Shown here: in pieces, positions 51,603 to 64,000 of the stretch
Position numbering within the stretch: position 1 is the first letter of the stretch
Layout of the letters: every line of letters begins with the position of its first letter
From: Eonycteris spelaea
Taxonomy: Eukaryota; Chordata; Mammalia; Chiroptera; Pteropodidae
Direction of reading: 5' to 3'
DNA: 64,000 nt
Assembly (NCBI GenBank): GCA_003508835.1
Contig: PUFA01000084.1
Coordinates: 7,688,001 to 7,752,000, forward strand
Program-made: the position numbers and the translations under genes
The notes under the pieces: generated by a model
The model's input: the letters and a program-made list of their open reading frames with translations, nothing else
Told to the model about the DNA's origin: nothing
The model's database searches: none

Positions 51603-51727
51603 CACCAACCATGCAAAGGTGAACTCAGATGGAATTTCTGAGGAGATATTTTGAAAGCATGGTATTTCCAGAGTATCATTTATCTCTATTTCTATTGTAT
51701 TGTTGCTTCTCCATTCATCCTGTATAA
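51603..51727 (-). CDS. CD96: CD96 coding exon: first half of Ig domain 2
   Basis: This 125-nt exon follows acceptor ttgttacag at phase 1 and ends at phase 0 before a perfect donor, gtaagt. It was not in the supplied list of long open frames and was found by matching the human protein. It encodes VIQDEW, then an N-glycosylated stretch with NNT, a TLEIPCF strand carrying the first Ig cysteine, and FAWLV carrying the core tryptophan. Human has closely similar residues here, for example DEW, EIEIN and EIPCFQN. A second AG eight bases further in (ttatacag) would leave the phase out of register, so the upstream AG is chosen. Confidence 0.93.
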
Positions 51728-52259
51728 CTGTAACAAAACATAAGGTGGAAAAGACATGGATCTGTGGCTGGTTTATAAGGTGCTTTTTATCAAAGAAATG
51801 AGAATAATTTAAGTATAAAGATTCATGTATCCTCAGAATATACCTGTGAAGTAAAGAGGCAGAACCCCACTATGGTCCTAATTGTATAAATGGCAAAACA
51901 GAGCCACCGAGAGAAGCACAGAGTTGTTTATCACTAAAAAATTATTGGGAATCTATCCTCTTAGAATCCAGCTCAAAACGTGGCATGTTCCTTTGCTTTA
52001 CCCCCAAATTAGTGCTTTAGTTGTCAGATCATATTTCCTTAATCAAATAGAATATAAAACTTTATAACCTAGTCGTTAATTATCTTTTCAGAAATTTTAG
52101 TAAACTAATTTCTTTTTAAAGTCTGTGAATCTAAAACAGCAAAATTGAGCAGAAAACACAAAGAGTTTCCTTGACGCCATGCTTGCTGCCTCCCTCAGTA
52201 TTAACTTCCCTGACCACACTGGTACATTTGTTACAATCGATGAACCTACTCTGACATAT
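51728..52259. other. CD96 intron, no gene recognised
   Basis: Unique AT-rich sequence upstream of the domain 2 exon. Confidence 0.6.
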
Positions 52260-53230
52260 CATTAGCACCCAAAATGCATAGTTTATTTACATTAAGTTTC
52301 ACTCTTGGTGCTGCACATTCTGGAGTTTTGACAAATGTATAATGATATGTGTCCACCATTGTAGTATCATACAGAATAATTTCCCTGCCATAAAAGTCAT
52401 CTGTGCTCTGTCTACCACCCATCCCTCCCTCCCACAAACTCTTGACAACCAACTGATCTTTTTACTGTTTTCATAATTTTCTCTATAAAGCTTATAAACA
52501 TTCTTTCATAGAAGGAATGATACTAAAATATATATAAGTAAACCGAGGAATTAATGAACGATTTTCATTTTTAAAGTGATATGAGATAAATATCTGTTCT
52601 CTAGTCTTTGGGGGGACAGTTTTATATATATATATATATATGTATGTATATTATATATATATGTATATTTATACATATATATATTTATACATATATATGT
52701 ATGTATAAATGTTTATATGTGTATATGTATAAGTATATTCATCCATTTGTGACTAAACTATAATACCATCAAATAATAATTTTTAAGTGGAAACAACTCT
52801 ATCATCCAAATACCCTGAAAATCTTATTTTCTTGTTTTTCTAAATCTTGTTTGCATGTGTTTTTTCATGTTTTGCAATTACATGAAACAACAAATGTTAC
52901 CAATATTTGTACTTAACAATGTTTTGCATGATTCTTAAACTGTTTGTGGTTGACAGTTTTAAAGGCTTAATGTCATCCATCATGTATACCCATCATCATT
53001 TGTTTAGTCACTTTCAATTACTGAATTGTTTTGTTCTTTCAGTTTGGGTTTTTACTTTGTTTAAATTATTAGAATCTATGTAGCAAAGATCATCTTTATA
53101 CTAATAGCTTTCTTCTGACCATTCAACTACTTAAGGAAAATTCCCAGAAGTATGATTAATGGATCATGGAATATGAATATTCTTCTTATTATTAATAGTG
53201 TGTGTGTGTGTGTGTATTTTTTTAAGTGGA
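52260..53230 (-). mobile_element. probable old LINE-1 (L1M) fragment
   Basis: Antisense text such as 'gttttgacaaatgtataatg' and 'ttcccagaagtatgattaat' is like the 3' region of old L1. It is split by TA/TG-rich microsatellite. Confidence 0.45.
52621..52740 (+). repeat. (TA)n/(TATG)n low-complexity tract
   Basis: Alternating ta and tatg units over about 120 bases. Confidence 0.9.
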
Positions 53231-55350
53231 ATATTTCTCAGCTTGAGATTGTTATATCTAGCTTTTAGAACTTTGTTACATTTTAACCTCTCATCAGTTT
53301 TAGCTATCCTCTTTACTGATAAGTCTTTCCTCCTCTTACCCTTAATTAAAACAAAACCTTCCTATTAGGGCACACCTTCTTGGCATCATTCTCAAATAGT
53401 GGTTGTTTATTTTCCTATATCCTTATTTCTTTATGATCAGGAGGTGGGGTCAGTGACTTCCTTGCTCTCCATTGATGCTTCCAACTATTACTTTATCCCC
53501 ACAATTAAAAAAAAAAAAGCACTGTCCTTAATGGTTAAAGGCATTTAGCTATAACAGTACTTCCAAATGGAGTTATTTGTATACCACCATCATAATTTTT
53601 TTGCTATATTTACATACCACCACTACTACTATTTAATTTTATACTTTAAAGTATTGTAATTGTTTTATTTACATAAATTTATTTTAGACAGAGACTTATC
53701 TAGGCACTAATATTTGTGTAGTCCATGAAATCCACTTGATATGTTAATTATATTTTAGTGTACATTACCCAAACATACGAGTATCAAATTTTTGTAAAGT
53801 TTGTCCAGATTCTGAGATTGTCATTAAAGAATTAAGAATATATCAAAAACAATAAATTAAAAATATAATGTCAGAAATTAAGAACTAATTTGACAGGATT
53901 GAAAATTTATTGGACATCGCAAAAGATAGATTCATGAGTTGAAAAATAAGTCAATAGAAAATTTCTCAAGTGAACCACTTTAGAAAAAAGTAGAAAATAT
54001 AGAAAACATTAGGGATATATATTAATTGAAAAGCATGCAAGTGTTAGAAATAACACGATTGAATTTCTATATAACCTAGAAATGGGGAAAACTTTTCTTA
54101 AGTATGACTCAGAATCAGAACCAACAAGGAAAAAGAGTGATAAGTTTTATTTCATAAAGCAAGTTGTATTCTGTACTGGAAACAATGTCATAAGAAAGTA
54201 AGGATAGATGACAAACTAGGAAATATTTGCAACTTACATGACAAAGTGTTAATAGCTTTTATATACAGGGTACTTTCAGCATAAAGATAATAACTGTAAT
54301 GAATTCAAATTCATTAATATGTTTAAATTCATGTGAATGCATGATACTTAACACAAAATACTTATTGCCACTTAAAAGTAAGAGTGAACCAATTCATTTT
54401 AAATCTGGTAAAAGGAAGGCATTAAGAATCAATTCCGCTTTTCGTTTAAAAACTGTTCATCTACTAAATAATTTTTTGATGAGAAGAATTTTGTCTTTAT
54501 AGAAATACTTCAGCTAATGAAAGAATAATAGAAATAGAACATCACTATTTGGCAACCCATAATCAACTAATGAATCTCAGTAATACTCATCTGTGGCTGT
54601 TTATAATACACAGCCAGACATATTTCTCTAAAGTAACTATACAACATCATCTATGAAGTACTCATGTCAAAAAATAAAAACAACAACAACAAAAACCTTA
54701 ATGTGATCAAATGTCTCTGTACATAATTAAAAGATGAAAGAGGAACGTGAAAATAATGTGGGAATATAAGAGCAAAATCCAGGCTATGGTTAATTCTACA
54801 GGACAAATAATCAAGTTTATTCAACAAACACACTGCAAAAGAAAAATAAGAAATGTCAGATAGCCTTCAGGTTTAAAAATATTTATTAAATGATCACAAT
54901 AAGTTGAGTTTGTCTGGATCTTAACTCGAACAAAATGTAAAAATAAAAATTATGAGGCCAACTGGATATTTGATGACATTAAGGACCTACTACTTTTATT
55001 AATTCTGGTAGTGGTTTTATGGCTGTATATTTTTTACTACATTCTTATGTTTTTAAGATTCATTCTAAAATGAATAGGAAATCTTGGATTTTTTTCAAAA
55101 TAACCTAACAGGGAAAAAGTTGATAAGGGTTTTAAATGAAATGAGATTGTCTATGAGTTGATACTTTTCGAAGTTGTATGTTTGGTACATGAAAGCTCAT
55201 GATGCTGTTCAATATAACTTTGTATTTATTTGAAATTTCCTCAATTAGAGGCTTTTAAGATTTTTTCATGAATCACCTAAAACCATCTTGAATACTGCTA
55301 TAACACACTGTGAGAAGTACAATTCCTCTTTTCCCCAATTATTTTCTAAT
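53231..55350. other. CD96 intron, no gene recognised
   Basis: Strongly AT-rich sequence, with (TG)8 just before at about 53200. Confidence 0.55.
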
Positions 55351-55351
55351 C

Positions 55352-55562
55352 CAGAGGTTGTAAACCTATGGCCCGTCGGCCAAATTTCTTTTGCTGTCTG
55401 AATTTGTAAGTGAAGTTCTATTGAAAAACGTTCACTTACATATTGTCTATAAGTGCTTTTATGCTATGAAGGCAGAGTTGAATAGTTGTGACAGAGATTG
55501 TGTGGACTACAAAGCCTAAAATATTTACTATCTAGCCCTTCAGAAAAAAAGTGTAAAGACTT
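55352..55562 (+). mobile_element. hAT-Charlie non-autonomous transposon (MER1 group)
   Basis: 'cagaggttgtaaacctatgg', 'cttacatattgtctataagt', 'gaaggcagagttgaatagtt' and 'gcctaaaatatttactatct'. It is a more complete copy of the family at 20090. Confidence 0.8.
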
Positions 55563-56332
55563 TTGCTCTAATTTCCTAATCATCATCCATTATTCTTTGA
55601 AGAGGTCAATACCTGGATTGCAATCCCCTTACCCAGCCCAAACTCTGATATAATCCTGAGTTATTTCAGTGACCATGCAGATGACCTATCTAATACCTGG
55701 CCTCTTTGTTCTTCTCATTCTCATCTCCACTAACTGTCCCCACTCAATTTCAGCCATTCGCTCTTACAATCACATCTTGGACCTATCACCATGCATACTT
55801 GCTCCACCTACAAAAATCACTAATTCAAATTTATAAACACCTTGTCCTTCAGTTTGTTTGTGCAAGTAGTGCCATCTCATCTGTTTCATCTCTGTTAGTA
55901 CCATCTTGACTAGTCCCATCTCTCTGCTTTCTCCCATTCTCTCTAATACCTCAAATCCCTTGGCTCAATGTTTGTTTGTTTTTTTTTTTCACCAGTAGAA
56001 AGAGAATCAGACTGTAGTAGACTCCAACTATTTACTTTGTAATGCCTTGACCCATTGCCAAGCACTGGTGGTGAAAGCCGTAGTGCAAATTGATTTTGCT
56101 ACACTTTCATGCCATAACCAAATAAATGGTCAACACTGATCAAAAATCCTGATACATCTACATAGTGAACTCATTTTCCCTCTATCCATAAAAAATAGTG
56201 CCATTCTCCATTCTTTTTTTTGAAGCCTCCTTCTTTACCCAAATATGATTTTGTTTGCCATATTAGAAAAGATACAGAAGATGACACCTCCTTTGTTATA
56301 TGCACTCACCCTCTTTTCTCTCCTGTTCTAAA

Positions 56333-56368
56333 AACAAAACAAAACAAAACAAAACAAAACAAAAAAAA
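56333..56368 (+). repeat. (AAAAC)n microsatellite
   Basis: Run of aaaac units. Confidence 0.9.
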
Positions 56369-57584
56369 CTATCCTTTTTTCCATTTAAGGATAATCCTAC
56401 TATTGATGTTATAGATATCACTGCCCCCATCTTCTCAGAAACATCTCAGTTTATATATTTTACTTTATCTACGATATATTTAGCAACTCTTTCAACTGTA
56501 TCCTGCCCATTGGCTTTAAAGTATAGTCAAGTGTCTTGCATTAATTTAAACCACCACCACCCCTATGAAAACCCTCATTTGAGCACTCATATCCTTCCCA
56601 TTATTACTGACAAATTTCTTAGAAATTGTGTCAACATTTGCTGTCTTCATTTCTTTGATTCCTCCTCATGCCTCTTCTACCTTCAGTCTTACTTCCAACT
56701 CCATAACATCACAAAAACATTTGTTAAGATGATCAATAAATTCCATGTTCCTAAATACAATCCAATAACAATTTTCCACTCAGAGCATCATAATCAGTGC
56801 TACTCCTTTTATGAAGTAATATTTTCATTCTAAGTTTTTATAACCCAGCTCTCTCTGATTTTACTCCTGCCTCTTTAGTTACTGTTCTATACCTTTTGGA
56901 CATTCATTTTCACCATCCATCACCATAGACTCTGTTGAAGGACCACTCTCAGAACTTCAGTTAGCACCACACTCACATGGCTCACCAATTTGTATCTTCA
57001 GCTTGACTCTCTCTTCCAGATCAGAAATTGTATACCTAGTTGTCACCTGAAATTTCCTTTATATTTCAACATCGTGTCTAACTCAACATGTACAAAGTGA
57101 AATTCAAAATAATCCCTGCATAATTCATCATCTTCTAGTGTTTCCTAACACAATGAGTAATGCCCCCATTTTATTCTGTTTCACAAATTTAAAACCAAAG
57201 CATCATTCTTAACAGTACTTTCTATTCCTCACTCCAGATATCAATCCACCACCAAATCCTACAGTTTGAATCTCCTAAACATGTTTCTAATCTGAACATT
57301 CCTCTCCATCTGCCTCACTGCTATTTTTCTCAATGTTACCAGTATACCTAGATTTTTGTCATTGTCCCTAACTATCCTCTCTGTCCCTCTCCAATCCATT
57401 TTTTACTTTAATTTTCTACACAATAATCTTTTTACAATAAAAAACAAAACAACTAGTTTTCAATTAGTTTCCACAATTTTTAGAATAAAAACAGAACTTA
57501 ACCAGATTAATTAGCCTCTCTAGCCCCATCTTTAACTTCTTCCCTTCTAATCTTTCGCTCTTTTTAAAAGCCATATCTTTTTAA

Positions 57585-57705
57585 AATTCATCCACAAAAT
57601 GAAAGGCAATCTAACAAGTGGGAGAAAATATTTGCAAATCATATATCTGATAAGGGGTTAATATTCAAAATATATAAAAGAACTAATACTACTCATACAG
57701 TTTCC
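57585..57705 (+). mobile_element. short LINE-1 ORF2 fragment
   Basis: 'gagaaaatatttgcaaatca' and 'aaggggttaatattcaaaat' are sense L1, the same segment as 58500-58600. Confidence 0.75.
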
Positions 57706-58059
57706 ATATCTTTATCCTATCACTTTGCATTCCTATTCCCTGTATAGCTGTGTTTCCCACCTTCACCTGGTTAATGCCTACTCAAGCACCACTTTTCCAG
57801 GAAACCATTCTTGAATTTTCTATTATACCCTCTGATAACACTGTCTACTTTACTTTCTTACTGAGAACACTCTCACTGTTGCAATTTGACATTCATTTGC
57901 TTATTTGATTATCATCTGTCTCTTTCCACTGGAGTTCCTGATTCCTGAGGGCAGAGTCATGTTTGTATAGCATACCACTTAATCCCTCATGTCTAGCACT
58001 ATAAGCACTTAAAAATATTTGGATAAAAACCAAATACAAGAATTTAAGAAGAGTTAATA

Positions 58060-59450
58060 TCAAGTTCAAGAACAAACTGATAAAAACTGATACGTAAATC
58101 AATGGAATAGAATAGAGAGTCCAGAAATAAACCCACACATATGTGATCGATTAATTTACAAAAAGGAAGCCAAGAATATTCAATGAGGAAAGGACAGTTT
58201 CTTCAATAGTGTTGGAAAAACTGAACAGCAAAAGAATGAAACTAGACCCCTATCTTATGCCATGCAGAAAAATCAGCTCAAGATGGATTAAAAACTTGAA
58301 TTTAAGACCTAAAACCATAAAATTTCTAGAAGAAGACATAGGGAATAATCTCCTTGACATTGGTCTTGGCTATTATCATTATTATTGTTTTTGTATTTGA
58401 CACCAAAAGCAAAGGTAACAAAAGGGAAAATCAACAAGTGGAACTATATCAAACTAAAAAGCTTCTGTACAACAAAGAAATTATCAACAAAATGAAAAGG
58501 CAACCTACTGAATGGGAGAAAATATTTGCAAATCATATATCTGATTTGATAACTCCTTATATATATCATATAAGAGATCAATATCCAAAATAAAGAACTC
58601 ATACAACTCAATAAAAAAAAAATCTGATTTAAAAATGGGCAATAGAACTGAATGGACATTTTTTCAAAGAAGGCATACAAATGGCTAACAGACATATGAA
58701 AAGGTGCTCAACAACACTAATTATCATGGAAATGCAAATCAAAGCCACAATGAGCTATCATCTCACACTTGTTAGAATGACTAGTATCAAAAAGATAAGC
58801 GATAACAAGTGTTGATGAGGATATGGAGAAAAGGTAACCCTTGCTACTGTTGGTGAGAATGTAAATTGATATGGCCACTATGAAAAACAGAATGGAAGAT
58901 TCTCAAAAAATTTAAAATAGAGCTCCATATTATTCAGCAATTATACTTCTGGGTAAATATCCAAAGGAAAATGAAATTACTATCTAAAAAAAACTGCATC
59001 CCATGTTCATTGCAGCATTATTTGTATTAGCCAAGATATGAAAACAACCTAAATTTCCATCAGTGAATAAAGGGATAAAAAAGTTCTAATATGCAATAAA
59101 ATATTAATTCAGCCATAACAAAGGAAATCCTGCCATTTGAGACAGCATGGATGAAACTTGAAGGCATTATGCTAAGTGAAATAAAGAAGACAGAGAGGCA
59201 CAAATACTGCATGATCTTACCTATATGTGGAATTTAAAATAATAAAATAAAAATGAATTCATAGATACAGAGAACAGATTGGTGGTAGCCAGAGGCTGGG
59301 GGTGGGGAGAGTTAGAGCAATAGGTAAAGATAGTCAAAAGGTATAAACTTCCAGTTTTGTTGTAATCAGGGAAATTAAAGCCACATTGTACTCTTATAAT
59401 GAATCCTAATAATTACAAATTTTAAAATGTATCAAAATTTTATAATAGAA
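58060..59450 (+). mobile_element. LINE-1 3' portion
   Basis: Sense ORF2 C-terminal region and 3' UTR: 'gtaaatcaatggaatagaat', 'ttctgggtaaatatccaaag', 'cctatatgtggaatttaaaa'. Stops break the frame. Confidence 0.85.
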
Positions 59451-60199
59451 AGCATCTTGGGATCCAAGAAGATTCACATCAAGGAAAAATCAATTACAAT
59501 CACCCAAGGCTTAATTCATAGAACTTTCTTGGAATAACTCAAAAGCTCCTAACCTAAGAGAAATCCTGTCAAGTGAAAATGAATAAACAGCAAACACCAA
59601 ACTGTTTATTACATTCCTACTCTCATCCACAGCCTCAGAACACTAACATACACACAGGAACAAAATATTGTGGAAAGAGAAAAGAATGCCTTCTCAGATA
59701 GGCCCTAAGGGAATAGAGGATAGGATTGAGGCCCAACTGCCTCTGGTCTCTCAGCATTTTTGTATTTAGATTCTTGTATGCCACTTCAATTTGCATTTGT
59801 TTATGTACATCATAAATATTTGCATTTTATGTGTGCTTTGCTTACCCAACTAGCTTGTAAACTTTAAGATCTCACAGAGCTGTAAGAGAGAAATGGCACA
59901 AAAGAAGTGGGAGAAGATCAAAAGAATAGAGGGGAAGATATGACATTGCTTGGGGACTAGACAGGGCTTTGAAACGGCAATTGCCTCATCTGAATGAAGT
60001 GTCTACCCCTTAGCTCTATGCCAGGCTTACATTTTTGTCATTCTGTGATGAAGGATTTTTTTTTCCTTTCTGTTTTGCTCTTTTCTATTTTGCTCCCTTC
60101 ATACTCAAATACACAATACCAACACCATTTCCTTAACACCGAAGCCATTGTTTGTCATTGATTCAGTTGACTGGCAGCAAAGTTATAATCAGAAGACTG
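59451..60199. other. CD96 intron, no gene recognised
   Basis: Unique sequence between two L1 pieces. Confidence 0.6.
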
Positions 60200-60785
60200 G
60201 GAATCTTCTTCTTTTCTTCTTTTCTTTTTTTCTCCTCTTCCTCCTCCTCCCCTCCTCCCTCCCCTTCTTCCTTTTCTTGCTCCTCCTCCTCCTCCTCTCC
60301 TAAATATATAGGGTATAGCAAAGTGGTTAGACATTTACATAATTTACAAAGTGTTCCCCATCCCAAATTTGATAAGGCTAGTACCCACTTGGCATTATAC
60401 ATAGTTATTACAATATCATTGATGATATTCCGTATGCTGTACTTTACATCTCCTTGACTATTTCAAAACTACCAATTTGTACTTCTTAATCCCTTCACCT
60501 TTTTCACCCATGCCCCCAACTCCCTTCCCATCTGGCAAACATCAGTTTATTCTCTGTATCTATTAGTCTGTTTGTTTTGTTCATTTATTTTTATTTTTAT
60601 TCTTTTTAGATTCCACATATAAGTAAAGTCATATGGTATTTGTCTTACCCTGTTTGAGTTATTTCATTTAGCATAATACCTTTCAGGTCCATCCATGTTG
60701 TCATAAATAGTAAGATTTCATTCTTTTTTATGACTGAGTAATATTGCATTGTATATATATACCACATCTTCTTTATCCAATTGAG
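60200..60785 (-). mobile_element. LINE-1 3' end with pyrimidine-rich tail
   Basis: Antisense L1 3' UTR ('gggtatagcaaagtggttag', 'catagttattacaatatcat') and end of ORF2. Its tail (60205-60300) has become a T/C-rich cct/ctt repeat. Confidence 0.85.
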
Positions 60786-61269
60786 AAGACTAGGAATTTT
60801 CCAACCACACAGCATACAGACATAGCTTTTGTCTCTCTATTGATTTGCAGTTTTTAGTAGCTACAAATTTTGTTTCTTGGATTGTCCTTTATTTTAAGAA
60901 ACACATGTTCCTTAAAGGCAACACCACTCTTCTTTCTGGATAACACACTACCACTTCTCCACTGTTGTCTTCATGTTGAAAACATAGCCTATTTCATATA
61001 GGATACTCATCCTATTTCCTATAGGGTATATCAAACCATGTTGCCAGTTCTCGGTAGAGTCCTCAGATATATAATAGTATGGCAGAAGTTACAAAATCTA
61101 TGTCTAAAGCCAAGGTCGATGTGTACTTGTGCTAATGTATGTCAAATGTCCTGTTGGGTTCCAAATTAAGCAAGTATAAAAAGAGAGGGAGGAAACTCAT
61201 TTTTAATAAGAACTGAGAAATAGAATTCATTCATTCTTATGGGATTACAATTGTATTAAAATTACAATT
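60786..61269. other. CD96 intron, no gene recognised
   Basis: Unique AT-rich sequence. Confidence 0.55.
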
Positions 61270-61665
61270 TTTAATAAAAACTACCATTTACCAAACTCTT
61301 TTCCTTTGGCAGGAACTATGCTAAGTGTTTTACACAGAATATCTCATTTAATCATGAAAATAATGGTATATATGAAGGGGGTATAACATTATCTATATTT
61401 GTTACATAAGGAGACCTGAGCTTAGAGACTTAAAATAACTTGGCAAAGATTATATATATGTGTGTGTATATATGTGTGTATATGTGTATGTGTATATATA
61501 TGTATATAAATACATATATATGATTATGTATGTATATATACACACACACTCAGAGATGATATGTACACGCACACAGAATGACAGAACCAACATTCAAATC
61601 TGGGCCACCTGACCCCAAAGTTGTAAAGCTAACCATTGTTCTATACAGCTCTCTTTATTTCTCTC
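61270..61665 (-). repeat. MIR SINE split by a microsatellite
   Basis: 'aggaactatgctaagtgttt' and 'aacttggcaaagat' lie left of, and 'caaatctgggccacctgacc' right of, a TATG/TG-rich tract at 61449-61550. Confidence 0.65.
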
Positions 61666-62024
61666 TATTCAACCCAACCCCACCCCATCCCCAATTAAAT
61701 TCAAATATTTTTTTTTCTAGAAAACAGTGATAAGAGTAGAGCATTTTAAGGTGGGGAAGGAGAAGGTCTTGGTCTACAGGAGGACTGTTCTAATACCATG
61801 GTCTTATCTCTTGACGAGAAATGAAGAGGAGGTAATAAATCCATACCTGCTAACCCTGAGCAGCTCTGTGCAACCTTAGCATATCCTTCCTGAGTTATTT
61901 TTTGTTGTTATTCTTATATTACCAGGCCATTTTGCCCTGAGTTAAAAACATTCTACCTCTAGTGCATTTTTATTTGTTGGCTTCTGTTATCATTCTTTTT
62001 CATTACTAGAAATGAAAATCATTT

Positions 62025-62165
62025 ATTTGGGTAGAAATAATTTAGGGTAGGTGTTATTATCATAATTTTCCAGATGGGCTCAGAGAAGTGACATGATAGA
62101 TGCCAGGGGAAATTCCTTTCTAGCCACGAAGGAGCTAGAACTTAAACCTAGGATTCTTTCCTCCA
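62025..62165 (-). repeat. MIR SINE
   Basis: 'gtgttattatcataattttc', 'cagatgggctcagagaagtg' and 'gagctagaacttaaacctag'. Confidence 0.65.
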
Positions 62166-62269
62166 AATGCAGATGTCCCAAGCATGTTTGTGGGAACACT
62201 ACATGACCAGCAGCCTCTTTGGCACCTTTACCTACCCTATACTGAATATAGGCAAAGCCACTTTCATAA

Positions 62270-63118
62270 ATTCTCCCACATACCTCCTTTACTTCCTTTG
62301 CCTCCTATCTCAGTGAATGGTATCAGCATTCAGATATATGTGCCAGACAGTTGGATATCAACCTCAATTTTACTCTCTTCTTCATTCACACTGCAATTGT
62401 CTTAGATCCACTTTATTATCCAGTCATATCAGTTTAATATCTAATGCATAAAATTTACCTTTTTGTTTCCATATCTCTGTTCCAAATAACACTCTGTCTC
62501 CTCTGGGCTACTGAGATTATCTCCTAACTTTTCATCACTTTTTTTTTTCTTGTCTACCTTCACTTCATTCTCATGAAGCCAGAATGATTATTTATTACAC
62601 AAATATAATCAGGCTATAAGTGTCATGCCATCATTTTATTGAAAATACTTCAATGTCTTCCCATGGCATCTAGAAAAATAAAAACCTCAACATGGCTGCC
62701 AAGGTCTTACATGATCTGGTCCTCACCATATCTCCCACTTCATCCCTTATTATCTGCACCACAGTCCTGTTGGTATTCTTCCACTTCCTCAAACACCACA
62801 AAGCCCTTCACACAAGCTGTTATCTCTGTCTGGATCACTCATGAACATTCCGCCTCCAAAACGGTGTTAATGTTTACTCTTCCTTCAGACCTCAGCTGAG
62901 GCATTGCTTTCCTAGAGACAATTTCCTTGGCCTCTATTATATGCTCTCTCACAAGACCATTGCAACTCTTACCACTTATCACTGTTGCAATTTTATATTT
63001 ATTGGTGGAATTATATAATCAATGTCTGTCTCCTTTACCCAGAAATACCTTTTTCTGTTCAATCTTGCATACTTAGTACCGTGCTTAGCACATGGTTAGC
63101 ACATAATACATATTTGCA
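62270..63118 (+). repeat. LINE-2 3' portion
   Basis: Clear L2 text: 'cttcaatgtcttcccatggc', 'aaggtcttacatgatctggt', 'ttcagacctcagctgaggca', 'gtaccgtgcttagcacatgg'. Its 3' end reaches the donor of the CD96 IgV exon. Confidence 0.75.
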
Positions 63119-63125
63119 TGCTTAC

Positions 63126-63482
63126 CATTTGTTTGAATGAGAAGGTTGTAGATTTTGGTCCGAATGCCCTCTGGATACAAAGTGAAGCTGCACTCATACT
63201 TCCCGCTGAGTGAGGAAGATATGTTCTTTAACAGCAGAGTCCATTTTGATACATTCCCAGAAGTTTCTGTGAAAGCCACCAGTGATGTACAGGAAATCCC
63301 ACTGGCACAATAGAAGCCATGTTGGGGATGATAAAGGGCAATGAGGTCTACCTTTTCAGTGACCTTGGACCATTGCGTTTGCACCAATAAGCCTTTCTTC
63401 TGTGTTTGGCAGGTCAGGTTGACATCAGAGCCAGGTAAAGCATAAATGTCTTTTCCTGAATTGAATGTTTCTTCCCATACTC
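63126..63482 (-). CDS. CD96: CD96 coding exon: IgV domain 1 (ligand-binding)
   Basis: This 357-nt exon starts at phase 1 after a pyrimidine-rich acceptor (tttccttttcag) and ends at phase 1 before donor gtaagc. It encodes 118 complete codons, starting VWEETFNSG. The canonical Ig cysteines are in NLTCQTQ and KYECSFTL, and the core tryptophan is in TQWSKV. A further cysteine pair, in FYCASGISC, is shared with human CD96. The exon ends in a run that includes YPEGI and LLIQTN, very like human. In the CD96 family this N-terminal V domain makes the contact with CD155. N-glycosylation sequons include NLT, NVS and NIS. An in-frame ATG just upstream lies in the intron and is not a start; the leader comes from an exon outside the window. 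Confidence 0.96.
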
Positions 63483-64000
63483 CTGAAAAGGAAACACATG
63501 AGCCATCAGTTTGCATGATTCACATGGCGTGACTCAATTATAAACTTTGGTCACTTTGGTGAGGCAAAGGTAGCAGTTGAAGAATTCCTTTCCAGCTGCC
63601 TTAGGGGTCAGAGAGAGCTTGTATATAATACAGATAGAAAAACATGATATTCAATACATATAAGGAGTCATTTACTTAATGACACTAGAGGGACTTATTG
63701 ACCTCAGAATATTTATTTCCTCATTCATTGGTCCATCTAAAAAATAAGTTAAGATCTCTGACTACCTGTGAATAAAAATTAAGACTATTTAAAAAATCAA
63801 AACTTACTAGCAAACATTATGGCAACTATTCTTACATTTAATAAGATTTTTTGTTGTTGTTATAAATCAACAGCTGCATATAATACTCAAGCGGCATTTT
63901 CTAAAACCACAAAAATCACTATAAGCCATGTGTAGTAGTTTTTAAAACTATATATTTACAAGAGGCTTTTACAAATACTTTCTTGTTTAATCCTTCTCTT
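63483..64000. other. CD96 first intron, partial
   Basis: Unique AT-rich sequence upstream of the IgV exon. No leader exon seen before the window ends. Confidence 0.7.

Larger units (their letters stand above)
55600..58015 (+). repeat. LINE-2-like long remnant, interrupted
   Basis: Pyrimidine-rich text with L2-like phrases ('ctaactcaacatgtacaaag', 'ccaccaccaaatcctacagt', 'ctggagttcctgattcctga'). Clearest at 56830-58015. An L1 fragment at 57585-57705 splits it. Open frames here (e.g. 56300-56833) are not genes. Confidence 0.5.

Noticed and set aside
56300..56833. 177-residue plus-strand open frame, the second longest in the window
   Set aside because: It starts in an (AAAAC)n tract and runs through LINE-2-like sequence; no domain.
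60152..60457. Open frame with poly-Ser/Pro on plus and poly-Glu on minus
   Set aside because: Product of the cct/ctt-rich L1 tail on both strands.

Overview
This is mammalian nuclear DNA: AT-rich, mostly intron and old repeats, with a few short exons bounded by GT/AG splice sites. Two copies of a 5S rRNA-headed SINE, both with perfect target-site duplications, point to a fruit bat (Pteropodidae), the group I know to carry 5S-derived 'MEG' SINEs. The species call is inference.

The main gene is CD96 (TACTILE), an immunoglobulin-superfamily receptor of T and NK cells, on the minus strand. Seven consecutive coding exons can be placed to the base from splice sites, reading phase and resemblance to human CD96: 63482-63126 (IgV domain 1), 51727-51603 and 41752-41545 (Ig domain 2), 38227-38172, 27344-27254 and 25316-25128 (Ig domain 3), and 18386-18295 (start of the Ser/Thr/Pro-rich stalk). 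All phases join without a break, so the ectodomain is open. The signal-peptide exon lies beyond the right edge. The rest of the stalk, the transmembrane segment and the tail were not found and lie in or beyond the left 18 kb.

A second gene, ZBED2, is a single-exon coding region on the plus strand (32314-32961) in the intron between the 38.2 kb and 27.3 kb CD96 exons. Human has the same nested, opposite-strand layout. ZBED2 is a BED zinc-finger transcription factor derived from a domesticated hAT transposase.

The rest is repeats: broken LINE-1 copies on both strands (largest 905-4740), LINE-2 and MIR fossils, hAT-Charlie elements, one gammaretrovirus-type solo LTR, one MaLR-like LTR, three 5S-related SINE pieces and many microsatellites. 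The (TG)n(GA)n tract at 38304-38402 sits just upstream, on the CD96 strand, of a 56-nt exon whose skipping would break the frame.

I see no operon, CRISPR array, phage or other previously undescribed system. The best leads are the microsatellite beside the 56-nt exon, the composite SINE, and an unexplained 56-bp direct duplication. Repeat boundaries are by eye and approximate, except where target-site duplications fix them.
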